64,000 bases of DNA, taken from the NCBI RefSeq assembly GCF_000250655.1, contig NC_016935.1, positions 2,126,001 to 2,190,000 on the forward strand. The letters are read 5' to 3'. Numbering within the stretch: the stretch's first letter is position 1; each line of letters begins with the position of its first letter. The position numbers and the translations under genes are program-made. The stretch is from Paenibacillus mucilaginosus 3016 (GTDB lineage Bacteria > Bacillota > Bacilli > Paenibacillales > NBRC-103111). Shown here one piece after another: positions 1 through 9,189 of the stretch. The notes beneath the pieces were generated by a model, which made no database searches, was not told where the DNA came from, and was given only the letters and a program-made list of their open reading frames with translations.

Positions 1-100
1 TCAAAAAGCTTGGACTCTGGCAAATTTGGTACTTGGTGCTAAGATCTGCTCTCCAATTATACCTCTACCGGCCTGCGATGACAACAAGCGGATGCGCATG

Positions 101-134
101 TAACGAAAAACCGCCTTCGGTCAGGAAGGCGGTT
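101..134 (-). terminator. Intrinsic terminator of the SulP gene
   Basis: Perfect 9-bp stem (arms 109-117 and 126-134, 8-nt loop) followed on the minus strand by a run of five T. It lies about 50 bp beyond the SulP stop codon. Confidence 0.8.
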
Positions 135-181
135 CGGTCTTGTGGAGAGAGAGGCTGCGCCGGCCGGCCGTTCCACTTCCG

Positions 182-1636
182 TCAGTGGGCGCCGGAGGTC
201 CCTAGGCCGGTGCGCTTCAGCAGCCCCTGGCTCTCTTCATTGAGTCCGGCGAGCTTCACGCTTTTGCCGGCGCTTTCGTACTTGGCTTTCACCTTGGCCA
301 GGGCGTTCACGGCCGAGTGATCCCACAGGTGCGAATGCGAGAAGTCGATCACAACCTGACGGGGGTCGTTCTCCGCATCGAAGCCTTCGAGGAAGCCCGA
401 GACGGTACCGAAGAACAGCTGGCCGTGGACGGTATAAATCTTGACGCCCTTGGCATCGGTATGGCTCGTTGTCCGGATGCGGGCCATTCTCCAGGCGAAG
501 ATAACGGCGCTGAGTATGACGCCTGCGAAGACGCCCTTGGACAGATCGTGCGTGGCGACGACAATGACTACGGTGACCAGCATGACGAGCGAGTCGCTGT
601 ACGGAATAGTCCGGATATTCCGTAGGGAGGACCAGTCGAAGGTGCCGAAGGACACCATGAACATGACGCCGACAAGCGCGGCCATCGGAATCTGCTTCAC
701 CACGCTGCCGAGCACCATGATGAGGAAGAGCAGGAAGGCGCCGGCCACGAAAGTGGATAAGCGGGTCCGCCCGCCGGATTTGACGTTAATGACCGATTGG
801 CCGATCATCGCGCAGCCGGCCATGCCGCCGAAGAAGCCGGTGGCGATATTGGCAATCCCCTGGCCGCGGACTTCCCGGTTCTTGTCGCTGCGCGTGCCCG
901 TCATGTCGTCTAGCAGGGTGGCGGTCAGCAGCGACTCGAGGATCCCTACGACCGCCAGAGACAGGCTGTAGGGGAAGATGATCGCCAGCATCTCCATCGT
1001 CAGGGGAACCTGGGGGAGATGGAAGACGGGCGGTGCGTTCGTGATCTCGCCCATATCACCTACAGTTCTGACGTCTAGGCCAAGCGAAATGACCAGTACA
1101 GATACAATAATGATAGCGGCCAGAGCCGAAGGGATCGCCTTGGTGATGCGAGGCAGCCCATAAATGATGACCAGCGTCAGACCGACAAGGGCATACATCA
1201 GCCATCCCTGTCCGGTGAAGTGCACGAGCTGAGCCATGAAGATCAGGATCGCCAGCGCGTTCACGAAACCGGTCATGACCGAATGGGGGACGAAGGTGAT
1301 GAATCGGCCGAGCTTCAGTACCCCCATGAACCATTGGAGGATGCCGGCCAGCACGGTTGCTGCGAACAGGTACTCCATACCGTGATCCTTCACGAGATTC
1401 ACCATGAGCAGCGCCATGGCCCCTGTTGCGGCCGAGATCATGGCAGGCCGCCCTCCGAAGATCGAGACGAGGACGGCAATGCTGAACGAAGCATAGAGAC
1501 CTACCATCGGGTCCACGCCGGCGATGATGGAGAAGGCGATGGCTTCGGGGATGAGGGCCAGCGCTACCGTAATGCCGGACAGGAGATCCGCGCGGGTATT
1601 GCTGAACCAGTGATTTTTCAGTTGTGGGGCAAGCAA
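182..1636 (-). CDS. SulP family inorganic anion permease with STAS domain
   Basis: A 484-residue polytopic membrane protein of the SulP/SLC26 family, which moves sulfate, bicarbonate or other anions. Many hydrophobic segments fill the first ~400 residues, including the typical [10 protein letters not shown] stretch near the N-terminus and the conserved [12 protein letters not shown] region. The last ~90 residues form a cytoplasmic STAS domain with the [16 protein letters not shown] strand-loop. The frame is open further upstream to 1843, but I start at the TTG at 1636, which has AAGGAGGG five bases before it; the upstream extension has no SulP character. It is a single-gene unit with its own promoter and terminator. 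The substrate cannot be told from sequence. Confidence 0.9.
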   Translation of the reverse strand: MLAPQLKNHWFSNTRADLLSGITVALALIPEAIAFSIIAGVDPMVGLYASFSIAVLVSIFGGRPAMISAATGAMALLMVNLVKDHGMEYLFAATVLAGILQWFMGVLKLGRFITFVPHSVMTGFVNALAILIFMAQLVHFTGQGWLMYALVGLTLVIIYGLPRITKAIPSALAAIIIVSVLVISLGLDVRTVGDMGEITNAPPVFHLPQVPLTMEMLAIIFPYSLSLAVVGILESLLTATLLDDMTGTRSDKNREVRGQGIANIATGFFGGMAGCAMIGQSVINVKSGGRTRLSTFVAGAFLLFLIMVLGSVVKQIPMAALVGVMFMVSFGTFDWSSLRNIRTIPYSDSLVMLVTVVIVVATHDLSKGVFAGVILSAVIFAWRMARIRTTSHTDAKGVKIYTVHGQLFFGTVSGFLEGFDAENDPRQVVIDFSHSHLWDHSAVNALAKVKAKYESAGKSVKLAGLNEESQGLLKRTGLGTSGAH

Positions 1637-2011
1637 AAGAAACCCTCCTTGATCATAAAAAAGTTGAATATGACTTTCCACTCTCAGAAAAGTCGGGGCC
1701 GATGTCCAATAGCCACGATTATACAAGAAGAAGAGAGGAGGGTTCAAGGCATGAAAGGGCGGTGTAAGCGGAACCATCCGGTCTGTTCTCCCGAATGCTC
1801 CCGATATCTTGTCGAATTGGACGCCGAAGAACCGTATCCTCACCGGATACGGCTTGAACAGGTATGTACGGATGCAGGATTAACGGCCCAGCCTTGGCCG
1901 AACGGCGATTTGTGCCGGAGAACCTGAATGCTTGAGCGTTTGGGCTCTGGAGCAATTCCCCTCTGACAGCCAGAGCCTGATGTTGAGGAAAACGCCCGCG
2001 CTCTGCTGTGC
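1637..2011. other. Gene-free stretch upstream of SulP
   Basis: About 375 bases without a convincing gene. It holds the SulP promoter (1718-1747, minus) and a hairpin with 8-bp arms near 1942-1977 just beyond the adaptor gene stop; that hairpin lacks a T run on the minus strand, so I do not call it a terminator. Short frames here look like chance ORFs. Confidence 0.5.
1718..1747 (-). promoter_or_regulatory. Sigma-A promoter of the SulP gene
   Basis: On the minus strand TTGAAC (1747-1742), an 18-bp spacer and TATAAT (1723-1718), about 80 bp upstream of the chosen TTG start. Confidence 0.6.
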
Positions 2012-3115
2012 CTACTGCAGCACCACGGTTTCCCCCTCCGAGACGCCTTCCATGATCTCCGTCTTCTCCGGTGTCTCCAGCCCTGGCTTGACCGCCCGGC
2101 GTTCGGCGGCCCCCTGCGCTCCCCGGATCATGACATAGGGGCCTTCCTTGTCGCGCTGGACGGCCAGTGTGGGGACCGTGAGCACGCCGCTCTTGCGCCC
2201 GGTCTCGATCGTAGCGGTAAGGCTGAGGCCGGCGATCAGCCGCTCATGGGGCTCCAGCGAGACGACGACCTCGAACGGTGCCGCCGTAGTTGTGCCTGCC
2301 GTTCCCGAAGAGCTGCCGCTGTCTGCGGCCTGCGCGAATTTGGAGAGGCGTTCGATTTTGCCCTTCAGCTTCACATCCTTCAAGGCGTCGACCTGTACTT
2401 CAGCCGGCAGCCCTTCCTGGATGCGGAACAGGTCGAACTCGCTGACCATGCAGATCAGCTGCAGCTTCGTCACGTCGACGATGCGGCCGATGCGCTCGTG
2501 CTCTTTGACCGATTCGGGCTCCTTCGTATCGTCGAAGAGGAAGATGCCGGCTTCGGGCGCATAATAAGCCGCCCCGTTCAGCTTGCTCATCTTCTCCGCC
2601 AGCTGAGCCCGGGTATGCTCCAGGGTCAGCGCCCCGATCTCCTGGGTGATGCGCAAGCTCTCGGCATCGGCGAACCGCTCTTTGGCCTCCGCTTCGGAGA
2701 GTCCTGCGGCTTCCGCCTGAGTGCCCTGGGCCGACTGGCGGAACCGGGCGAGCCGGCTCTCGAGCTCCTGCTTCTTCGCGCCGGTCTGCAGCTCTGCGAT
2801 TTCATTGCGCAGCAGGGTATCGTCCAGGCGGAACAGCAGATCACCCTTGGCCACCTGGGCCCCGTCCTTCACCGCCCAGGTCTTCACTTCCGCTCCGAAG
2901 GGGGCATTGACATAGGACTCCTGCTGGTAGGAGGATTTGCCCTTCACCTCCACGGTGGAGACGATGTCTTCCCTCGTAACGGGGAAGGTAATGGCCGGAG
3001 CGGCGGCGGGAGCGGCCTGCCGGTCGCCCGGAGGATGGCTCAGGCTGTAGAGCAGGCCGGTGACGCCCAGCGCAAGGACGGCGGCGGCTCCCGCCAGCCA
3101 TTTCTTTTTGCTCAT
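2012..3115 (-). CDS. Efflux periplasmic-adaptor-like protein (HlyD/MacA family)
   Basis: A 367-residue membrane-anchored adaptor of the RND/HlyD/MacA type. One transmembrane helix (about residues 7-24) is followed by a proline/alanine linker, a first lipoyl half (around VKGKSSYQQESYVNAPFG), a helical hairpin rich in Glu, Ala and Leu, the second lipoyl half and a C-terminal beta-barrel ending in PGLETPEKTEIMEGVSEG. I start at the second Met (3115), eight bases after AAAGGAAG. It is last in the operon after the ATPase and permease (51 bp gap). In Gram-positive MacAB-like systems the adaptor acts on the outer face of the membrane with the permease; exported substrates can be antimicrobial peptides or other toxic compounds. 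Substrate unknown. Confidence 0.85.
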   Translation of the reverse strand: MSKKKWLAGAAAVLALGVTGLLYSLSHPPGDRQAAPAAAPAITFPVTREDIVSTVEVKGKSSYQQESYVNAPFGAEVKTWAVKDGAQVAKGDLLFRLDDTLLRNEIAELQTGAKKQELESRLARFRQSAQGTQAEAAGLSEAEAKERFADAESLRITQEIGALTLEHTRAQLAEKMSKLNGAAYYAPEAGIFLFDDTKEPESVKEHERIGRIVDVTKLQLICMVSEFDLFRIQEGLPAEVQVDALKDVKLKGKIERLSKFAQAADSGSSSGTAGTTTAAPFEVVVSLEPHERLIAGLSLTATIETGRKSGVLTVPTLAVQRDKEGPYVMIRGAQGAAERRAVKPGLETPEKTEIMEGVSEGETVVLQ

Positions 3116-3166
3116 AAGTCCGACTTCCTTTCTGTACAATTACACGTCCTGTGGGGGTGCCAAGGC

Positions 3167-4546
3167 TCAGTCGCGTTTGATCGCGGTCAGGGCATCGGTA
3201 CGGGAGGCGTTGACGGCCGGGTAGATCCCGGAGAGCACGCCGGTCAGCACCGCGAAGAACAAGCCTACCGGGAGAATCCACGGAGAGATGAAGAGCGTCT
3301 CCTCGCCGGGGACGTCCGCCAGCTTCAGCAGGGCAATGTTGATGCCCCAGATGACCCAGTAAGAGAACAGGATGCCGATGCATCCGCCGACAAGCCCCAG
3401 AAGGGCGGACTCTACCATGAACATGTGCCGGATCTGCCGAAGATTGGCTCCGAGCACCTTCATGATCCCGATCTGCCGACGGCGCTGGTAGGTGGACATC
3501 GTCATGGCCACCACGATGGAGATGGAAGCGACGAAGAGGATGAACAGGCCGGCCCCCGCAAAAATCAGACGGATCATCAGAAACTCCTGCTTCATCCGCT
3601 CCTCGTAGTGAAGGTTGGTCTGCACGTTCAGGTTCAGCTTCTTCAGCATCTCTTCCAGAGCCTTCACATTCGCGACGTCATCCGCCTTGATCTTGACCTG
3701 GCTGAAGGTGGTGCCGCCCGTGCGGCGGATGGCTTTCGCGCTTTCGTCTCCGGCGCGCTCCAGTGCTTCGAGCAGCTGCTCTCCGAGTTTCGGGGAGACA
3801 TAGGCCGTTTTTTGCCGGGAAGCGGCCTCCTCGGAGGCGCCCTCGGGCTTCTTGATAATGCCTGCCACTCTGGCGTGCAGGGAGACCACGCTGCCGGCCG
3901 CCTGGCCCGCCATGCCGACCGCTGCAGAGGGGGCTTCCGGCTTCAGCAGCAGCTGCTTCTGGTACATGGGATAGGGGATAAGCTGATAACTGCGCCAGGC
4001 GGCCTGGGCTTCCCGCTGCTGTCCGCTGCGTGCCTGCTTCGCGATGGACGCTGAGGTGTTCGCGTCAAGCAGCCCCATGGTCGCGCCATAGGTGAGCACG
4101 ATTGCATTCTCCCCCTCCAGTGAGCCGCCGCCCTGCCCGAATTCGATGCCGAAGTCCTGAAGCGTATCCAGCTCGGTAATATGGACCTCATTCAGGAACC
4201 CCCGCTTGCCCCCCAGCTCGAAGGGAAGGCCGTTCAGGGTCTGGAAGGAGGCGACCGCCTTCACGTGGGGCAGTCCGCGGATGACCCCGATCTTGGTCTG
4301 CGTAAGCTCGCCTGCCCCGGACTCGGCCGAACCTTCGGTGCTGTCGCCCGGCGCAACCAGGATCTCGTCCATGCTCAGGAACTGGTTCATCGAATTGCGG
4401 GCGAGGGTCTGGATCGATTCGCCGAAGGCCAGCGCCACGATAATGGAGGAGGAGCCGATCGCCAGCCCCATCGCGCACAGCAGGGTGACGACGATGCGCC
4501 GCCGCAGCTGATCCCACCCGAGGCGCAGATAATCGCCCGTTCTCAT
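3167..4546 (-). CDS. ABC transporter permease, MacB/FtsX type
   Basis: A 459-residue MacB-like permease. An N-terminal cytoplasmic segment and first helix (SSSIIVALAFGESIQ) lead into a large extracellular domain of about 250 residues, then three C-terminal helices with the FtsX signature (RRRQIGIMKVLGA). The C-terminus ends in NASRTDALTAIKRD, typical of the family (A..RPxxALR). ATG start with AGGAGGTG eight bases upstream; the start overlaps the stop of the ATPase gene by 4 bp, so the two are translationally coupled. These proteins use ATP-driven conformational change rather than a classical substrate channel. Confidence 0.9.
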   Translation of the reverse strand: MRTGDYLRLGWDQLRRRIVVTLLCAMGLAIGSSSIIVALAFGESIQTLARNSMNQFLSMDEILVAPGDSTEGSAESGAGELTQTKIGVIRGLPHVKAVASFQTLNGLPFELGGKRGFLNEVHITELDTLQDFGIEFGQGGGSLEGENAIVLTYGATMGLLDANTSASIAKQARSGQQREAQAAWRSYQLIPYPMYQKQLLLKPEAPSAAVGMAGQAAGSVVSLHARVAGIIKKPEGASEEAASRQKTAYVSPKLGEQLLEALERAGDESAKAIRRTGGTTFSQVKIKADDVANVKALEEMLKKLNLNVQTNLHYEERMKQEFLMIRLIFAGAGLFILFVASISIVVAMTMSTYQRRRQIGIMKVLGANLRQIRHMFMVESALLGLVGGCIGILFSYWVIWGINIALLKLADVPGEETLFISPWILPVGLFFAVLTGVLSGIYPAVNASRTDALTAIKRD

Positions 4547-5235
4547 GGCGGCGTCACCTCCTGACGGCGGTCTTCCACGAGCCGTCCGTCACGTAGATGG
4601 ATCACGCGCCGGGTCCGCTTCGCAACCTCCAGCTCGTGAGTGACGATCACGAAGGTGAGCCCGAGCGTCCCGTTCAACTCCAGGAGCAAGGCGATGATCT
4701 CTTCCTCCGTCTTCGTATCCAGGTTACCGGTCGGCTCGTCCGCGAAGACGATCGCAGGCTCCGTCACGAGCGAGCGGGCGATGGAGACGCGCTGCTGCTG
4801 GCCTCCCGAGAGCTGCGAGGGGAAGAGCGCGCCCTTGTCCCCGATGCCGACACGCGTCAGCAGGCTGTCGGCCTTCTCCCGCCGCACTTTCGGTCTGACG
4901 CCCTGGAAGACGAGAGGGAGCTCGACATTCTCCCTTACGGTCAGATGGGGGATGAGCTCGTAAGATTGAAAGATAAAGCCGATCTGCGACCGCCGGAACT
5001 CGGCAAGACGATTCTCGTTCATGCGCTCGATGGCCTCCCCGTTGATGAGGATGGAGCCGGTTGTCGGTTTCATCAGACCGGCCATGAGGTTCAGCAGCGT
5101 CGATTTGCCGGAGCCGGAGCTGCCGAGCAGCGACACCAGACCGCCCGCTTCCACTTCGAAGTCGATCTGCTGCAGCACGGGGGTCGTTTCGGTGCCGTTC
5201 GTGAAGCTATGGGATAATCCTCGTACGGCTAACAC
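4543..5235 (-). CDS. ABC transporter ATP-binding protein, MacB/LolD type
   Basis: A 230-residue ABC ATPase. Walker A (GSSGSGKST, residues 38-46), Q-loop ([14 protein letters not shown]), signature LSGGQQQR, Walker [14 protein letters not shown] and the H-loop VTHE are all intact. The DEPTGNLD extension is usual for LolD/MacB-type exporters. I start at GTG 5235, preceded by GGAGGG at six bases; an in-frame ATG at 5259 has no ribosome binding site. First gene of a three-gene operon with the permease and adaptor. Confidence 0.9.
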   Translation of the reverse strand: MLAVRGLSHSFTNGTETTPVLQQIDFEVEAGGLVSLLGSSGSGKSTLLNLMAGLMKPTTGSILINGEAIERMNENRLAEFRRSQIGFIFQSYELIPHLTVRENVELPLVFQGVRPKVRREKADSLLTRVGIGDKGALFPSQLSGGQQQRVSIARSLVTEPAIVFADEPTGNLDTKTEEEIIALLLELNGTLGLTFVIVTHELEVAKRTRRVIHLRDGRLVEDRRQEVTPP

Positions 5236-5369
5236 AGGGTACCCTCCAGGTCTTGCCATTGTGGGGACGCTATAGTCCCAGATAACAGACGAGCCTCTTA
5301 TGCCAAAAGTTACAAGTTAAGGAATAGTTAAGAATTCGGGGGGGCGGATAAAGAGAGCTGCATGCCAAA

Positions 5370-5409
5370 AAGCCGGGCCTCGTCATACCTGGAAGACGGT
5401 GTCCGGCTT
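5370..5409 (-). terminator. Terminator of the MFS/MATE unit
   Basis: 7-bp GC-rich arms (5370-5376 and 5403-5409) with a 26-nt internal region that can fold further; five T follow on the minus strand. Confidence 0.6.
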
Positions 5410-5495
5410 CAAAACATATCATGGCGGTGCGGTGCGGGATCGGGTGCGCAAGGCAGGCCCCCTGCTGCTTCGTAGTGGGCTCAAGGAGGGCACGG

Positions 5496-6698
5496 TTACC
5501 GCTCCCCGCGCTGCATCTCCGCTTCCAGCGAGCTGTCTCTTGTCTTCGCATGAAGGACAAGGAAGCCCAGCATGCCGAGGAGAGCCAGGGCGGAGGCGGC
5601 GCCGTACATCGCGTGGGGGCTCCAGTTATTGAACAGCCAGCCGCCCAGCAGGCCGCTGAGCAGCCCGGCGAGCCCGGACCAGGTGATGGCGAAGAGCGCC
5701 TGTCCGCTTGCGCGGAACTGGTCCGGAACCACGCTCTGGATGTAGCGGATGCAGGTGAAGAGGAAGATGCCGAAGGAGACCGAGTGCATGAGCTGGATGA
5801 CGATCACCCACTGCGGGTTCTCCACCTGGCTCATGAGCAGGAATCGAAGTGCGTACATCGCCGCGCATACGGCAAGCAGCGGGAGCTCCTTCAGCTTGTG
5901 GCCGTACTTGCTCAGCAGGAAGAACACGGGAATCTCGCTGAGCGCAGAGGCCATCCACGAGTTCCCTACGATGGACGCATCGGCCCCGAGCCGCTGCAGG
6001 AACAGGGCGAGGAAGCCGTCGTTCATCCGGTGGGCGACCGAGAGCACGAGCACGGTCAGCATGAACGCCACGAAGGGCCGGGAGCTGATGATCGGCATGA
6101 GGCCCGAGAAATCCGGCTTCTTGACGCCCGCTTCCCTGGCATCCTTCAGGAAGAGCGAGAGGGCCAGCGAGCAGAAGATGGTGCCGAGCACGAGGACGAC
6201 GGTAAGACCGGCGCCATAGCTTCGCAGCAGCTGGCCGAAGACCAGCGCGGCGAAGGCGAAGCCGATCGAGCCCCAGACGCGGAACGAGGCGTAGCTTTTG
6301 CCTGTCCGGCTTGCGGTCAGCAGGGACAGCGAGTCGCTCAGCGAGGTCATCGGCGTCTGGAAGAAGAAGAACGCGCCCATGAGCAGCATGAGCAGGCCGA
6401 ACGCGTCGGACCGGAACACCAGGAAGGCCATCGTGAGCTGGCCGATCAGGATAAGGACGAGCACCTTCTTCACCGTCCGGAAGCGGTCGCTCATCACCCC
6501 CCAGAACAGGTTCGAGGCGATGCCGATCATGGGGCCAACGGAGTACAGGAGCCCGATCTGGATGGTAGAGAAGCCCTTGGACTGGAAGTAGAGCGGGAAG
6601 TAGGACGTAATCACGGCCACGGTCATAAAAAAGGAAACGTAAAACACCGGAGCAGCGTGGGGCTGCCGGTTTCCTGTGTATCGGTCATTCGGATTCAC
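5496..6698 (-). CDS. MFS transporter (MFS_1-like, nucleoside/phenylpropionate permease type)
   Basis: A 400-residue twelve-helix carrier. The opening helices, a WGVMSDRF loop between helices 2 and 3, and an HRMND motif in helix 7 are visible. The whole protein aligns by eye with the plus-strand carrier at 14539-15693 (FPLYFQSKGFSTIQIGLL against FLPVYFEGRGYTSSQIGLL, both with HRMND), so the two are paralogs. I start at GTG 6698, which overlaps the end of the upstream MATE-like gene by 14 bp; no good ribosome binding site is seen, and translation is probably coupled. Substrate unknown. Confidence 0.8.
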   Translation of the reverse strand: MNPNDRYTGNRQPHAAPVFYVSFFMTVAVITSYFPLYFQSKGFSTIQIGLLYSVGPMIGIASNLFWGVMSDRFRTVKKVLVLILIGQLTMAFLVFRSDAFGLLMLLMGAFFFFQTPMTSLSDSLSLLTASRTGKSYASFRVWGSIGFAFAALVFGQLLRSYGAGLTVVLVLGTIFCSLALSLFLKDAREAGVKKPDFSGLMPIISSRPFVAFMLTVLVLSVAHRMNDGFLALFLQRLGADASIVGNSWMASALSEIPVFFLLSKYGHKLKELPLLAVCAAMYALRFLLMSQVENPQWVIVIQLMHSVSFGIFLFTCIRYIQSVVPDQFRASGQALFAITWSGLAGLLSGLLGGWLFNNWSPHAMYGAASALALLGMLGFLVLHAKTRDSSLEAEMQRGER

Positions 6699-8049
6699 TC
6701 GATTCGTTTGGTTTTGGCGGAGCTGCGAGCAGGCTGCCGGGCAGGCGGCCGTCCGCTTTGGACGTCTCCCGCAGCACATAGAAGACCACGCACAGCTCGG
6801 CGGCGATCCCGAGCGACTGGGCCAGCGCGCCGATGGCGCCGTTCCAGGCGGGATTCCAGAGCACGCCGAGGAACAGGGCCGCGAGGGTCACGGTCACGTT
6901 GGCGGCCTGCGACCAGACCATCACTTTGGTCTGGCTGCGGAGCATGAGCAGTCCGTTGCCGAAGTCCAGCCACGGGAAGAGCAGCACCATGAGCATAAAT
7001 ATCTTCAAAGTGGACAGGCTGGCAAGCATAAGCCTCTCGCTTGCACCCATCACGTGCTGCAGGAACCAGGGGCCGGCCGGCGTAAAGCACAGCACGGCCA
7101 GCAGCGCGGCCGGAATGAGCGAGAGCATGACGGTGAAGCGGAGCACGGCCGCCGGATCCTTCCGGTGGAAGTTCAGCACGATCTGATGTATGTAAGAGAA
7201 GAAGCTCTGTACGAGCTGGGTCACGCTGCCCGCTATAGCGAACGACGCGATCGCTAAGGCGATGTCGGACGTTTTGCCGAGAAAGGCGTTGATGGCAGGG
7301 CCTGCGATGACCGCGATGAAGGACGAGTAGAGCAGCGGCCTGTAGAAGGGAAAGATCTGAGACGCCGAAGCGATCTCATGGCCTTCCTTCACCTCCGGAA
7401 TCACCCGGCGCAGCAGCGAACGGCCTTCCCAGACGGAGACCGACGCCTCGATGATCATCCCGGTAAGGAAGATGACCGCCCCCGCAACCGCGCTGTCGAC
7501 ACCGGTGCGGATGTAGTACAGGGAGAGCAGATACATCCCGAGCAGGCGGATTCCCATCCCGATCGTCAGCCATTTCGTTCTCATATTATAAATAATGATG
7601 CCGTGGAACAGGCAGCGGATGCCGGAGAAAATGCTCACGAACATGAGCACCCGGTACACCGCGATCATGCCGGGTATCATGGCTTCCTCGGCGCCGAACA
7701 GGTTCGTGAAGATCCACGGGCCGAGCGGCGTATAGGAGATGATGCCGCCAAGCACGAATACGGAGCCCAGCACGTAGAAGGCTACCCGCGACATCGCACG
7801 GAAGGAGCGCCGGTCGCGCACCAGGGCCGAGCAGGTCTGCCTCAGCAGCACCGCGGGCCGTTCCGTGATGCCGAGGATGCTCATCGGCAGGGCGTAGCTC
7901 GCGATGATGAGCTCCGGCGATACCGACCGGGCAAGCGTACTGTTGATGATGACGTGAGAGATGGTGACGAGGCTGGCGGACAGGCCGAGCGGCAGGAAGA
8001 AAGCGAACAGCTGCCGCAGCGACACGCGCTCCTTGGTCCCTTGTGACAT
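6685..8049 (-). CDS. MOP-superfamily (MATE-like) multi-pass transporter
   Basis: A 454-residue integral membrane protein with about twelve hydrophobic segments. The N-terminal stretch (LFAFFLPLGLSASLVTISHVIINSTLA) and overall two-fold arrangement resemble the MOP superfamily (MATE, polysaccharide flippases). It lacks strong signatures of either classic MATE pumps or Wzx. ATG start with GAGGGGA about seven bases upstream. It is first in a two-gene unit with an MFS carrier whose start lies inside its 3' end. Direction and substrate of transport cannot be read from the sequence. Confidence 0.7.
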   Translation of the reverse strand: MSQGTKERVSLRQLFAFFLPLGLSASLVTISHVIINSTLARSVSPELIIASYALPMSILGITERPAVLLRQTCSALVRDRRSFRAMSRVAFYVLGSVFVLGGIISYTPLGPWIFTNLFGAEEAMIPGMIAVYRVLMFVSIFSGIRCLFHGIIIYNMRTKWLTIGMGIRLLGMYLLSLYYIRTGVDSAVAGAVIFLTGMIIEASVSVWEGRSLLRRVIPEVKEGHEIASASQIFPFYRPLLYSSFIAVIAGPAINAFLGKTSDIALAIASFAIAGSVTQLVQSFFSYIHQIVLNFHRKDPAAVLRFTVMLSLIPAALLAVLCFTPAGPWFLQHVMGASERLMLASLSTLKIFMLMVLLFPWLDFGNGLLMLRSQTKVMVWSQAANVTVTLAALFLGVLWNPAWNGAIGALAQSLGIAAELCVVFYVLRETSKADGRLPGSLLAAPPKPNESSESE

Positions 8050-8232
8050 GGCGATCCCCTCTTTTCAGTTTAGACATTATAGCATTGATTCGTCACAAGT
8101 GGAGCGTTTACTTTAATAAAATTTACGGGGGCACTGGAAGCCTTTCAACGTTCGTGATACATTTATATAGATATTCTGCTGTACAACCTGTGCACGGCTG
8201 ACCGCATGCCGGGATAGAAAGGTGGAACAGAC

Positions 8233-8550
8233 ATGGATCATCTATTTGTATTCGACGAACGTCTGGGAATCCCGCTGCCTCGTCTGGACAAAGATTTCGA
8301 AGATTACAGCGAACGGGAACAGGAAGCGATTCTGCTGCGGTGGGAAGAAATCCGGGGCATGATCCCCGATCGGATAAAAAGACTCGAGACGATGATAATC
8401 GCCAGGCAGGACCAGCTGAACGTCGAGGACAACTTTGTGAGTTCCTGCCGGCTGAACACCGAGATCGCCGAGCTGGCAAGCACGATCAACGAGCTGCATC
8501 TCTGGTTCCGCGTACATCAGGACATCTCGGTGGGCAAGACCCACCTCTAG
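8233..8550 (+). CDS. Small soluble protein of unknown function
   Basis: 105 residues, no signal peptide or membrane segment, helical throughout, with heptad-like spacing between residues 25 and 95 that could form a coiled coil. ATG start with AAAGGTGG about seven bases upstream. It is the first of three plus-strand genes leading into the ytpB-like terpene synthase, 39 bp ahead of the next gene, which suggests co-transcription. I do not recognise a named family. Confidence 0.75.
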   Translation: MDHLFVFDERLGIPLPRLDKDFEDYSEREQEAILLRWEEIRGMIPDRIKRLETMIIARQDQLNVEDNFVSSCRLNTEIAELASTINELHLWFRVHQDISVGKTHL

Positions 8551-8589
8551 ATCGCCGCTTGACGGCGGCACAAGGAGGAGGCGAACCGC

Positions 8590-9189
8590 TTGGCTTGGAA
8601 AGATCACTTCATAACGCTCTCGCAGCGTCTGGCGGCTCACGAACCGTCGCTCTACCCGGCCGAAGAGCTGGATGAGCTCGATGACATCCGCATCGGCAAA
8701 CTCTCCGTCGAGGGCTTCGGCGAAGAGGAGAAGCCGTTCGCGCTGGCCGTGAAGTCGGCGCTGCATCTCTTCAACGAGAGCCTCGATGCTTCGCATGAAC
8801 TCTCGCAGGAGCTGCACACGCCCGAAGGCAGCCTGCTTCACGGCATCATGCACCGCATGGAGGGCGATTACCCCAATGCGCAGTACTGGCTCCGGCTGGC
8901 CGGCCGCCTTCCGTTCTCCGACGAGCTCGGAGGACGGATGCAGGCTTACCTGAAGGAGCAGGACCTGGCCCGAGTGGGAAGCCCGGCGCTGCGGGAGAAG
9001 CTGGAGGCGATGGCGTCGCAGGCCGTGTACGACCCCGCTTCCCTGACGCAAGCGGTCGAACAGCAGGTCACCCGGTCGCGGGACGAAGGGGCGGAGGTTA
9101 TGCTGAAGCATCTGCAGTGGATGGAGCTGCGTCAGCTGCTCGACTACTGTTATGTGCGCTCCGGCGGAGAGGGCGGTCTCTTTGCGTAA
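8590..9189 (+). CDS. Hypothetical protein upstream of ytpB
   Basis: 199 residues, soluble and acidic. A central segment reads LLHGIMHRMEGDYPNAQYW, a His/Arg/Asp/Asn/Trp-rich motif that looks like a conserved site rather than low complexity; I recall similar motifs in uncharacterised bacterial and fungal proteins but cannot name the family. TTG start with AAGGAGGAGG upstream. Its 3' end overlaps the start chosen for ytpB by 8 bp, so the two are likely translationally coupled and functionally linked. No activity can be assigned. Confidence 0.75.
   Translation: MAWKDHFITLSQRLAAHEPSLYPAEELDELDDIRIGKLSVEGFGEEEKPFALAVKSALHLFNESLDASHELSQELHTPEGSLLHGIMHRMEGDYPNAQYWLRLAGRLPFSDELGGRMQAYLKEQDLARVGSPALREKLEAMASQAVYDPASLTQAVEQQVTRSRDEGAEVMLKHLQWMELRQLLDYCYVRSGGEGGLFA

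Noticed and set aside
182-1843. SulP start at 1843 giving 553 residues
   Set aside because: The extra 69 residues do not resemble SulP and there is a strong ribosome binding site before TTG 1636.
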